Source of the DNA: a virus
Virus record (IMG/VR): IMGVR_UViG_3300042301_000914
Span: 1 to 27,449 of that record
Length of the DNA stretch: 27,449 nucleotides
Reading direction: 5' to 3' (one strand)
Shown: positions 5,882-12,305 of the stretch, one piece after another
How the letters are laid out: each line of letters starts with the position of its first letter
How positions within the stretch are numbered: the stretch's first letter is position 1
Position numbers and translations under genes: made by a program
Notes under the pieces: model-generated
Told to the model about the DNA's origin: nothing
The model's input: only the letters and a program-made list of their open reading frames with translations
The model's database searches: none

Positions 5882-6517
5882 ATGCCACTACACGAAGCCT
5901 CAATCCCACCGCTCAAATGTCTCGTTCGACGTGAGTTTATGACGGGTAATGATGAGCACAAAGGTCAATACGAGAAGGGGGTTGCAGTCTCAGTTCGTTC
6001 AATCCCAGGCTCTTGTGCCTTGTTTCAGGTGCTTTTGGAGAACGGTGCTCTACGGGATAAGCTGCCGATTCACGCTTTGCATGACTACGAGCATGAGCAC
6101 GAACATCCTTTTCATCATCTCCAGTTGTGGAACAGCTTCTCAGCGAACTTCTCGATTGTGGAACTTAACTTCCTTTCCGGCCTGCGGGTATCGGTGAAGA
6201 TGAAGGATGGTAAATGGGCGGATGGAATCTACCTGTGGACGATGCAATGGGGGCCAGATTATACTAACGGAGCCGACATCTCTCTGGCGATTCATCCTGA
6301 AGAGCATAAAAGCGGGCACTTTATCTGCCTTGATAACGGTGAGTTTGCGATTCAGCCTAATAACCGTCTCCGCTGGCATGAGCCTAGCCATGTGACTAAG
6401 CCCTTTCCTGAACGTCCTGAATACGTTGTGAATCAGGATGAGTGGAACTGTGAAGCTTTCGATAAGTGGACTACAGAGGACTCTAATGCTTGGCACTACG
6501 AGACTAAGGCTTGTTGA
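5882..6517 (+). CDS. Conserved phage protein of unknown function (LQNNRLRW type)
   Basis: A 211-residue protein. I recognise the general pattern of a phage protein widespread in podo- and siphoviruses: ALFQVLLENGALRDKLPIHA, then HHLQLWNSFSANFSIVEL, a short charged block (VKMKDGKWADGIYLWTMQW), and HPEEHKSGHFICLDNGEFAI ending in QPNNRLRW. Such proteins are usually uncharacterised. The domain is all-beta/mixed with conserved Trp, His and Asn residues but has no familiar catalytic motif. ATG 5882 lies in an A/T-rich context (CACTTAAAATG) without SD. The 3' end overlaps a convergent short minus-strand frame (6504-6656) by 14 bases. Confidence 0.75.
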   Translation: MPLHEASIPPLKCLVRREFMTGNDEHKGQYEKGVAVSVRSIPGSCALFQVLLENGALRDKLPIHALHDYEHEHEHPFHHLQLWNSFSANFSIVELNFLSGLRVSVKMKDGKWADGIYLWTMQWGPDYTNGADISLAIHPEEHKSGHFICLDNGEFAIQPNNRLRWHEPSHVTKPFPERPEYVVNQDEWNCEAFDKWTTEDSNAWHYETKAC

Positions 6518-6656
6518 AAGAACTGTGCTGTATTCTTCTCTCTTTTGCAGCATCTCGTTTCTCCTTTATAATCTTCTCAATTCTAGGATCATCCCTCCTG
6601 AATCCATCTCTGATGTAATTCTCTTTAGTTGTTGGTTGTGTAATATATTGATTCAT
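6504..6656 (-). CDS. Short convergent minus-strand ORF, highly charged helical protein
   Basis: ATG at 6656 (minus) to TAG at 6504-6506 gives 50 residues, starting MNQYITQPTTKENYIRDGFR, continuing RDDPRIEKIIKEKRDAAKER and ending RIQHSSFNKP. The composition is protein-like: a polar N-terminus, then a charged amphipathic helix, with AGA/GAG/AAG codons as in the phage. It is the only minus-strand frame that looks like a real protein. There is no SD before the ATG. It converges on, and overlaps by 14 bases, the 211-residue gene. An imperfect hairpin (6697-6724) lies just upstream. It could be a regulator or anti-host peptide; function is not known. Confidence 0.45.
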   Translation of the reverse strand: MNQYITQPTTKENYIRDGFRRDDPRIEKIIKEKRDAAKERRIQHSSFNKP

Positions 6657-6696
6657 AAGCACTTATTCAGAGGGTTTGAGCGGTTTCATCTGAGCA

Positions 6697-6724
6697 TAGC
6701 AGTCCCATTGCTGGGATACTGCTA
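6697..6724. other. Long imperfect hairpin, possible terminator or operator
   Basis: TAGCAGT (6697-6703) pairs with ACTGCTA (6718-6724), and CCCA pairs with TGGG inside, leaving a TTGC loop and an AT bulge. This gives 11 pairs in a 28-base hairpin. It is not followed by a T-run on either strand, so it is not a standard terminator. It lies about 40 bases upstream of the minus-strand ORF at 6656 and may regulate that ORF. Confidence 0.45.
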
Positions 6725-6761
6725 GCTTGGTAATTCTTATTCGTCAGGAATCGGGAACACC

Positions 6762-6879
6762 GTCGCACTGTTGAATCTCTCCGCTCGGCTGTCTCAGTAA
6801 ACACGGATCAAACGATTCAACGGCAGCCCAGGCTTTCACCTGCGACTTTTGCACGGCTGATTCTGCTACTCCACCGTGC
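6762..6879. other. Multi-stem inverted-repeat region in the long gene-poor interval
   Basis: The gene-poor interval runs 6657-7131. In it, GTCGCA (6762-6767) pairs with TGCGAC (6841-6846), directly continued by CTGTTGAATC (6768-6777) with GATTCAACGG (6814-6823, one T.G pair), which makes a junction. A separate GCACGG (6851-6856)/CCGTGC (6874-6879) hairpin follows. No tRNA T-loop fits on either strand. On the minus strand, 6998-6744 is an 85-codon open frame without ATG, including the startless stretch SVTACAPWEGVEISAHGGVA; it may be a decayed gene. Between 6880 and 6950 I see nothing else. Confidence 0.4.
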
Positions 6880-6956
6880 GCCGAAATCTCAACACCTTCC
6901 CATGGAGCACACGCAGTGACACTGAAGGCTATTTCAGGCAGAGATGCCCGATAAAC

Positions 6957-6989
6957 AAAAAGCCCGACATCGTAGAGAGATGCCGAGCT
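6957..6989 (-). terminator. Intrinsic terminator on the minus strand
   Basis: On the minus strand AGCTCGGCATC (6989-6979) pairs with GATGTCGGGCT (6971-6961) in 11 pairs, two of them G.T wobbles, around the loop TCTCTAC, then TTTTT (6961-6957). On the plus strand the same positions give A/C mismatches, so the element is directional. It implies real leftward transcription entering from about 7050. Confidence 0.75.
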
Positions 6990-7046
6990 AGTTGCGGTTT
7001 ACAAGTAGATCAGATCACACCTCTCTACAGTGTAAACCTTATTTAT
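6957..7046 (-). ncRNA. Predicted minus-strand small RNA
   Basis: Read on the minus strand from about 7046, the RNA would contain GGTTTACA (7038-7031) closing on TGTAAACC (7003-6996), with an inner GTAGA (7028-7024)/TCTAC (7010-7006) stem. An 11-pair intrinsic terminator hairpin with T5 follows (6989-6957). The segment GTAGAGAG (7028-7021) in the first hairpin is perfectly complementary to CTCTCTAC (6979-6972), which is the terminator loop plus one stem base. So a kissing, pseudoknot or anti-terminator state is possible. No coding frame of note lies within it. It resembles a short regulatory RNA or a transcript-ending switch located between the early and late halves. About 90 nt is predicted. 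Confidence 0.5.
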
Positions 7047-7052
7047 GATGCC

Positions 7053-7081
7053 ATTTTAGAGCTATACGTCAACTGGAACAA
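7053..7081 (-). promoter_or_regulatory. Candidate minus-strand promoter for the small RNA
   Basis: On the minus strand TTGTTC (7081-7076) and TAAAAT (7058-7053, 5/6 match to TATAAT) are separated by exactly 17 bases. A second -35-like box, TTGACG (7072-7067), lies closer in. Transcription from TAAAAT would begin near 7046, ending at the terminator at 6957. Plausible but not unique. Confidence 0.35.
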
Positions 7082-7131
7082 GGGGCAATCTCACTCTTGC
7101 CAGTGCTTTTTCGTGACTTACTTTCTCAAAA

Positions 7132-7311
7132 ATGAAAGCCACGGATTCAACCAGATTCAGCCTTGAGGAACTTGATGTGATGTCACTCTTCCTAGAAGAT
7201 TTCTATCCTGAGTTTCTCGACTTCATCTCTGATTCTGGGCTAGATCAAGATTTCGCTGAAAGACTGCTGGCAAAGTTGGCCTGTGCATGTATCGCAAAAG
7301 GTGACTCATAG
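7132..7311 (+). CDS. Small acidic helical protein (59 residues)
   Basis: ATG 7132 to TAG 7309-7311: MKATDSTRFSLEELDVMSLF, then LEDFYPEFLDFISDSGLDQD and an amphipathic C-terminal helix (FAERLLAKLACACIAKGDS). It is protein-like, with four likely helices and many acidic residues, on the same strand and 17 bases before the methylase gene. There is no SD; the upstream context is CTCAAAAATG. No family is recognised; size and charge fit a phage-encoded host-modifying or regulatory peptide (inference). It is the first gene of the late-side + strand run. Confidence 0.6.
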   Translation: MKATDSTRFSLEELDVMSLFLEDFYPEFLDFISDSGLDQDFAERLLAKLACACIAKGDS

Positions 7312-7328
7312 AGTCCCTCCAAAAAGCT

Positions 7329-7811
7329 ATGAATACAGAATCAACTACCGCCGGTACTCTGTTAAGTCCACCGCCTTGTTCGGAATCTTCCGTTCACTTC
7401 TCTAGCGCGTCCGATGACTGGCCTACTCCGCAAGACTTCTTCGACCGGATGAACTCCCTGCATGGCCCGTTGGAACTCGACGTGTGCGCCTCTCCGACGA
7501 ATGCTAAATGCCCGCGCTACTACACACGCGAGGATGATGGGCTGACGCAACCTTGGGAAGGCAAGTGCTGGATGAATCCGCCGTATGGGCGGACAATCGG
7601 CCAGTGGATGAAAAAGGCATACGAGGAAAGCCAACGCGGTGCGCTGGTGGTATGCCTCGTCCCAGCGCGGACTGATACGGCATGGTGGCACGACTACGCG
7701 ACGAAAGGGCAAGTGGCCTTCATCCGTGGACGGCTCAAATTCGGAGGGCATGTGAACTCGGCACCATTCCCCAGCGCGACCGTTGTATTTATGCCGAACA
7801 GATCAGAGTAA
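7329..7811 (+). CDS. dam: Phage DNA N6-adenine methyltransferase (Dam-type)
   Basis: A 160-residue enzyme of the phage 'DNA N-6-adenine-methyltransferase' family (PF05869 type), which transfers a methyl group from S-adenosylmethionine to adenine in DNA. Diagnostic blocks are DDWPTPQDFFDRM (29-41), LELDVCASPTNAKCPRYYT (48-66), the catalytic CWMNPPYGR (80-88, D/N-PP-Y motif with Asn as usual in this family), VPARTDTAWWHDY (111-123), and IRGRLKFGG with APFPSATVVF (132-154). The length is normal for the family. A role in protecting phage DNA from host restriction is inferred. The gene is GC-richer than its neighbours (about 57% in a counted 60-base sample against about 45% elsewhere), with many GCG, CGC and CCG codons, which suggests recent transfer. 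Recognition sequence cannot be read here. Confidence 0.9.
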   Translation: MNTESTTAGTLLSPPPCSESSVHFSSASDDWPTPQDFFDRMNSLHGPLELDVCASPTNAKCPRYYTREDDGLTQPWEGKCWMNPPYGRTIGQWMKKAYEESQRGALVVCLVPARTDTAWWHDYATKGQVAFIRGRLKFGGHVNSAPFPSATVVFMPNRSE

Positions 7812-7820
7812 TTTACCCAC

Positions 7821-8099
7821 ATGAAAGACTCAAGACTCACTAGAGTAGGCGTGACTGGCTACAACAAGCCCAAGCGCACGCCATCACATCCCACGAAAAG
7901 CCATGTTGTCGTGGCCAAGCAGGGCGAACAGGTCAAAACGATCCGATTCGGGCAGCAAGGCGTCTCTGGCTCTCCACCAAAGAAGGGCGAGAGTGAAGCT
8001 GCTAAGGATCGCAGAGCCTCGTTCAAGGCACGCCACGCTGACAACATCAAGAAGGGCAAGATGTCCGCTGCTTACTGGGCAGATAAGGCAAAGTGGTAA
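7821..8099 (+). CDS. DUF6321-like small basic phage protein
   Basis: A 92-residue, very basic protein with the recognisable blocks RVGVTGYNKPKRTPSHPTKS, HVVVAKQGEQVKTIRFGQQG, and FKARHADNIKKGKMSAAYWA ending in DKAKW. This matches a small family found in many podoviruses (DUF6321 as I recall it). Its position just before the large terminase is typical. Function is not established; a DNA-binding or packaging-related role is plausible from charge alone. Starts 9 bases after the methylase stop. Confidence 0.85.
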   Translation: MKDSRLTRVGVTGYNKPKRTPSHPTKSHVVVAKQGEQVKTIRFGQQGVSGSPPKKGESEAAKDRRASFKARHADNIKKGKMSAAYWADKAKW

Positions 8100-8180
8100 A
8101 CATTTGATGGTTAGCCTCGGCCTCAAACAGACCAACGACCGAACTGGCGGGTGCGAAAATACCAGTAATACTCTAAGCGC

Positions 8181-9830
8181 ATGTTTATCAACGAAGTATC
8201 CAAGGAGACGCTTGGCAAATACACGCCTACGCCTCACCCGATCATGGTGGCTCCTACGGCGGAGCAGATAGCTAACATCGTTAAGAACAAGGGCATTGAC
8301 CGAGCTTGTGAGCTTCTTCAGTTACGAGAGGACAAGATTCTAGCCGAGACGATGGACCCTTACAGACACGGTTATGAGCCTGAACACTGGAAGACTGCTG
8401 ATGGCCTTCTTTCCGATCCTTCCATCTCAGAACTGATGATCTTTGGCGGAAACCGCGCCAGTAAGACCGAGTATGCCGCCAAACGTGTGGCGCAATACCT
8501 AAGCCAGAACCCAGGTAAACGAGTCTGGTGCATTCATACGACTAACATGAGCAGCGTGCAGATGCAGCAGCCCGTTGTCTATAAATACCTGCCGGCGGAG
8601 TATAAAACAGCACGCAAGACCAAGATTACCAACGTAGCTTTCACCCAGAAGAATGGCTTTTCTGACAACACCTTCGTGCTTCCCAACAAAAGCCAGTGTT
8701 GGTTTCTCAACCAGTCGCAGGACATCAAGGTGATTGAAGGTGGTGAAGTCGATCTAATCTGGATTGACGAAGAAATCACGGCTGACTGGATCAAGACGCT
8801 ACGTTATCGAACGGCAACACGGCGAGGGAAGATGATTCTGACCTTCACGCCGATCAGTGGTTACACTTCCGTAGTCAAAGAATACATCGCAGGAGCCATG
8901 ATCACGAAATGGCTTCCAGCTTCCCTACTCAAGGACTCAATTAACGTCCCAGGTGGTGAACGTGGCACCATGCCGTTTCAAGCTACCTGTCACAATCCGA
9001 GTAACCGAGCCATCTGGTTCCATTCAGAACTGAATCTTTACTCTCCATTCAGCGAGATCAAGCGTGCTCTCCATGGCCGAACCAATTACGAGGTCAAAAT
9101 CCGTGCTTATGGGTGGGCAGAGAGTCTTTCAGGCTCTCAATTCCCTAAATTTGGCAACTGGAACGTCATCCCAGACGATCAGATACCAGAAAAGGGCACC
9201 AATTACATGGCAATGGACCCCGCTGGTGCTCGTAACTGGTTCATGCTGTGGCTCCGAGTGGATGAACACGGCAGAAAGTTCATTTACAGAGAGTGGCCTG
9301 GCATCGATCTAGGTGAATGGGCGATTCCGAGCGATAAACCAGACGGAAAAGCGGGTGCAGCACAACGAAACGGTGCAGGACGAGGGATTAACGACTACAA
9401 AGCATTAATCAACGAGCTAGAAGGCAAGGAAGAGATCGCTGATAGGTTCATTGACCCGCGTGCAGGTGGAACTCAAGCCATCGGCAAGGACGGTGGAACT
9501 AGCCTGACTGACCTCCTAGCCGAAGACCCGAATCCCATGTGGTTTACGCCTGCTGCTGGACTCCGAATCGAGGAGGGAATCAGCATCATTAACGACTGGC
9601 TTTCGTGGAATAAGGACGAACCCTTGCTTGCAATCCACAACGAGCCTAACCTCTACGTTAGTGAAACGTGCAAAAACATCATTTATTCTCTCCGAGAGTG
9701 GACAGGTGCAGACGGTGACAAGGGTGCAACTAAAGACCCTGTCGATGTCTTGCGCTATCTCGCAGTGATGAATCCGACCCATCAAAACAGTCAAAGCTTC
9801 CAACCTCAAGGCGAAATAGGCTCCTACTAA
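8181..9830 (+). CDS. terL: Terminase large subunit
   Basis: A 549-residue packaging ATPase/nuclease that cuts phage DNA and pumps it into the prohead via the portal. ATPase domain: Walker A GGNRASKT (89-96, with the Arg variant of TerL), Walker B DLIWIDEE (191-198), and a coupling motif ILTFTPISG (219-227). Nuclease domain (about 330-549): NYMAMDPAGA with Asp346, DRFIDPRAGG with Asp424, and DPVDVLRY near 518-525, which are the acidic residues of the RNase H-like site. The upstream 8100-8180 has no gene. Start ATG 8181 lacks an SD. A small terminase is not obvious next to it. Length is normal for podovirus TerL. Confidence 0.92.
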   Translation: MFINEVSKETLGKYTPTPHPIMVAPTAEQIANIVKNKGIDRACELLQLREDKILAETMDPYRHGYEPEHWKTADGLLSDPSISELMIFGGNRASKTEYAAKRVAQYLSQNPGKRVWCIHTTNMSSVQMQQPVVYKYLPAEYKTARKTKITNVAFTQKNGFSDNTFVLPNKSQCWFLNQSQDIKVIEGGEVDLIWIDEEITADWIKTLRYRTATRRGKMILTFTPISGYTSVVKEYIAGAMITKWLPASLLKDSINVPGGERGTMPFQATCHNPSNRAIWFHSELNLYSPFSEIKRALHGRTNYEVKIRAYGWAESLSGSQFPKFGNWNVIPDDQIPEKGTNYMAMDPAGARNWFMLWLRVDEHGRKFIYREWPGIDLGEWAIPSDKPDGKAGAAQRNGAGRGINDYKALINELEGKEEIADRFIDPRAGGTQAIGKDGGTSLTDLLAEDPNPMWFTPAAGLRIEEGISIINDWLSWNKDEPLLAIHNEPNLYVSETCKNIIYSLREWTGADGDKGATKDPVDVLRYLAVMNPTHQNSQSFQPQGEIGSY

Positions 9831-9831
9831 C

Positions 9832-11964
9832 ATGAAGAAATCAAACAGCAGCGACAAACTAGCGTTTTACACTGAGACGCCAGACGTTCTCGAACTTTCC
9901 AAGGAGCTAACCCGCTCACTTTACACAACCGCCAATGTAGAAAGGCTAAACGCTGCCGATGACATCCGATTCTGCCGATGGGCAGGACAATCTGACGACG
10001 GAAAGAAGCACTCAGAGAATCTGCCTAACAATCGACAAGCGTTCCCGTTTGAAGGCGCGTCTGATGTTAGGAATCGACTGGCTGATTCGACTATTAACGA
10101 ACTTTCTTGCCTTCTGACTACTTCTTTTGAGCGTTCCCAGTTAGGCGTTCTGCCTACCGAGTTCAACGACATGGCAACTGCCAGTGCAGCCAGCACGCTC
10201 ATGAACTGGATCACGCAGCAGAAGCTCAGGACTGAGATTTCTCGTGAGGTAGAGCTAGGTTCACAGTATGGACTTCACTACGGATGGATGATTTACCACG
10301 TCGGATGGGATCAGGAGTTCTCGAAGCGAATCCAAAAGATTAGCATCGACGAGATTGCTGCATTAGCTGAACAGGCAGGCCCAGAATCAGCACTCTTTCA
10401 GCTTCCTGACTTGATCATGAATCCTGAAGCAGCCGATCAAGCTGCTCAGTTGATTTCCATGAATCTTCCTGACTTCAAGTTAGGCGACATCAAGAAGTTC
10501 GTGAAGCAGCTTCGTGAGACTGGTGAAGGTGAGATGTATGAGACGTATGTGAGCAAGAACCTCCCTTGTGTCACTGCTCTGAAGCCATTTGAGGAGATTG
10601 CACTGCCACCAGAGACGATGGACTTGCAATCTGCCCGTGTCATCTTCCGCCGTATCTACATGAACGAGGTAGATCTACGTTCCAAGGTCAAAGAAGAAGA
10701 CTGGAATGAAGAGTTCATCGACCAAGCCGTTGAAACAGCAGGCAAGCAGTCATGGTACACTAACCCTCTCGACACGATTACAGCCCTTGGTGCCTCTCCG
10801 ATCATCCGCCAAGACAATCTGATTGAGATTTGCTACGCTTACACTCGCCAGATCGACAAGGATGGCATTGCTGCAATCTATTGCACCGTCTTCTCTCCAC
10901 TTGTAGAACAGGACTTGTATGCCAAGCATGAGCTACTAGACTATGCCCATGGCGAGTATCCGTTCATTGAGTTCAGGCGTGAAGTTGTCCGTCGTCCGAT
11001 CACCGAAAGCCGAGGCATTCCAGAGCTAACCATCACCGATCAGGACGAAATCAAAGCTCAACACGACTCGATTCGTGACCGGACAGCGTTTGAGACGTTG
11101 CCACCGATGAAAGTGGTGAAGCGTATCGGACAGATCAACAAGATTGGCCCAGGTGTCCAGCTTCCTGTCACACGTCCTGATGATTACTCTTGGTTAGAGT
11201 CTCCTAACCGTGCTCCAACGACTGCCTTCAACCTGATTGAGCGCGTCGAGAACAATCACGCCAATTACTTCGGTTTGAGCCGTGCAACTGTGGTGCCGAT
11301 CAAGACACAACTCATGCAGCAACAGCTTGTGAACCGCTGGCTCTGCACTTGGTCGAAGATATATAACCAGATGTTCAGCCTTTGCCTGCAATACATGCCG
11401 CCAGAAGAGATTCAGCGCATTACAGGCGTTCAGCTTCCAAGTAACATGAGTGACATTGCAAGTGGCTTTGACTTCATTGTGCGATTCAACATCCAATCTC
11501 TTGATAATGACCTTGTTGCGAAGAAGCTACAGGCCATTTCCCAGTTCGTTGTGCCTCTTGATGCAGGTGGAGTGCTCAACCGTAATAAGCTCATTCAGAT
11601 GATCATCGAAGCCGTTGCTCCTGAGTCTGCCCGTGACTTGATCATGGATAACTCCAGCGCATCCGAGAAGATGTTCAGAGAAGTTCAGTCTGATATCGGA
11701 ATGATGATGTTAGGCAATGAACCGATGTATAAAGAGAACGACCCTACTGCCGAAACTCGCATGCAGTATGTGCAGGATGTTATGTCCAAGAATCCAAAAG
11801 CACAGGCAGCAGCGCAGCAAGACCCAGTGTTCCAGACTTTGATGCAGAATTACATCAAGAACATGCAAATGAGCGTCATGCAGCAGCAGAATGCTCAGAT
11901 TGGCCGAACTGGTGTAACGCCAGTTGGTGACCAGATGGCACAACAACAACCTCCTCAGATGTAA
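9832..11964 (+). CDS. Portal protein (podovirus type)
   Basis: A 710-residue protein that would form the dodecameric portal through which DNA is packaged. It starts one base after the terminase stop (context TAACATG). Recognisable parts are RFCRWAGQSDDGKKHSEN with AFPFEGASDVRNRLAD (about 47-84), typical of the N-terminal portal of P22/podovirus type, then a long alpha-helical wing/stem, EYPFIEFRREVVRRPITESR with GIPELTITDQ (about 378-408), and a Gln/Met-rich C-terminal tail (MQNYIKNMQMSVMQQQNAQ). Length is typical of large podovirus portals. The position between terminase and scaffold is conserved. Confidence 0.9.
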   Translation: MKKSNSSDKLAFYTETPDVLELSKELTRSLYTTANVERLNAADDIRFCRWAGQSDDGKKHSENLPNNRQAFPFEGASDVRNRLADSTINELSCLLTTSFERSQLGVLPTEFNDMATASAASTLMNWITQQKLRTEISREVELGSQYGLHYGWMIYHVGWDQEFSKRIQKISIDEIAALAEQAGPESALFQLPDLIMNPEAADQAAQLISMNLPDFKLGDIKKFVKQLRETGEGEMYETYVSKNLPCVTALKPFEEIALPPETMDLQSARVIFRRIYMNEVDLRSKVKEEDWNEEFIDQAVETAGKQSWYTNPLDTITALGASPIIRQDNLIEICYAYTRQIDKDGIAAIYCTVFSPLVEQDLYAKHELLDYAHGEYPFIEFRREVVRRPITESRGIPELTITDQDEIKAQHDSIRDRTAFETLPPMKVVKRIGQINKIGPGVQLPVTRPDDYSWLESPNRAPTTAFNLIERVENNHANYFGLSRATVVPIKTQLMQQQLVNRWLCTWSKIYNQMFSLCLQYMPPEEIQRITGVQLPSNMSDIASGFDFIVRFNIQSLDNDLVAKKLQAISQFVVPLDAGGVLNRNKLIQMIIEAVAPESARDLIMDNSSASEKMFREVQSDIGMMMLGNEPMYKENDPTAETRMQYVQDVMSKNPKAQAAAQQDPVFQTLMQNYIKNMQMSVMQQQNAQIGRTGVTPVGDQMAQQQPPQM

Positions 11965-12209
11965 TGGAAGAGAACAAAGTCATCGAAGCCTTCACGCTCA
12001 AACTAGGCGCTAAAGCATTCTGGGATGCCCTCTACGCAGTCATCCAGAGTGAGCACAACTCTGCCCTGTCTAGCGTTCTAGATGTGGTCAACAAGGGCGA
12101 GGAAAGGGCATACTATGCCGGACAAGTGGCTGCTTTAATCGACTTGAGGGCAATCATTGAGGACTATGCAACGAGATCACTGACTGAGGTGGAATTTAGC
12201 GACCCTTGA
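11964..12209 (+). CDS. Small protein of unknown function between portal and scaffold
   Basis: An 81-residue helical protein starting on the last base of the portal stop (TAATGG). MEENKVIEAFTLKLGAKAFW begins it, with further helices including EERAYYAGQVAALIDLRAII. No domain is recognised. Similar small genes in this position are common in podoviruses and usually have unknown function. Judged real by tight packing. Confidence 0.65.
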   Translation: MEENKVIEAFTLKLGAKAFWDALYAVIQSEHNSALSSVLDVVNKGEERAYYAGQVAALIDLRAIIEDYATRSLTEVEFSDP

Positions 12210-12245
12210 CGCTGAAAGAAGTGGGCTTAGGCTTTTTACGTTCCT

Positions 12246-12289
12246 GAGCTTCTCAAGCTCTGCTCGTTAGTCTTGACCTCTAGACGGTC
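12246..12289 (+). promoter_or_regulatory. Two short hairpins before the scaffold gene
   Basis: In the 96-base gap between stop 12209 and ATG 12306, GAGCTT (12246-12251) pairs with AAGCTC (12255-12260) and GACC (12275-12278) pairs with GGTC (12286-12289). A T5 run (12232-12236) lies before rather than after the hairpins. The likely role is RNA processing or translation control of the capsid operon; no T-run follows, so a terminator is unlikely. Confidence 0.35.
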
Positions 12290-12305
12290 ATTAAACCTCT
12301 TGCTT

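Noticed and set aside
1-6000. Many CTAG tetramers
   Set aside because: A rough count (about 22 in 5.8 kb) equals random expectation. CTAG is merely not depleted, so it is not a signal.
6140-6553. 137-codon minus-strand frame antisense to the 211-residue gene, preceded by AAAGGAG
   Set aside because: It is the complement of a recognisable conserved protein and its residue content is not protein-like; the SD-like sequence lies within the short 6504-6656 frame.
6762-6846. 85-base element with tRNA-like outer stem GTCGCA/TGCGAC
   Set aside because: No TTCRA T-loop or anticodon arm on either strand; the stem is only six pairs.
7054-7065. TTTTAGAGCTAT, like the start of a type II-A CRISPR repeat (a shorter GTTTTAGAGC also at 5849-5858)
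   Set aside because: Only 10-12 bases match, the rest of the repeat is absent, there are no spaced copies and no cas genes. On the minus strand it overlaps a -10-like box, which explains it better.
7083-7112. Weak plus-strand terminator (GGCAA/TTGCC followed by T5)
   Set aside because: The stem has five pairs with a gap before the T-run; not convincing.
6876-7166. 96-codon plus-strand frame with GTG start
   Set aside because: It runs through the hairpin and small-RNA segment, has no SD, and its translation is Cys/Arg-rich without protein character; the 7132 gene in another frame is better.
7362-7751. 129-codon minus-strand frame across the methylase
   Set aside because: Explained by the GC-rich codon use of the methylase gene, which lengthens shadow frames.
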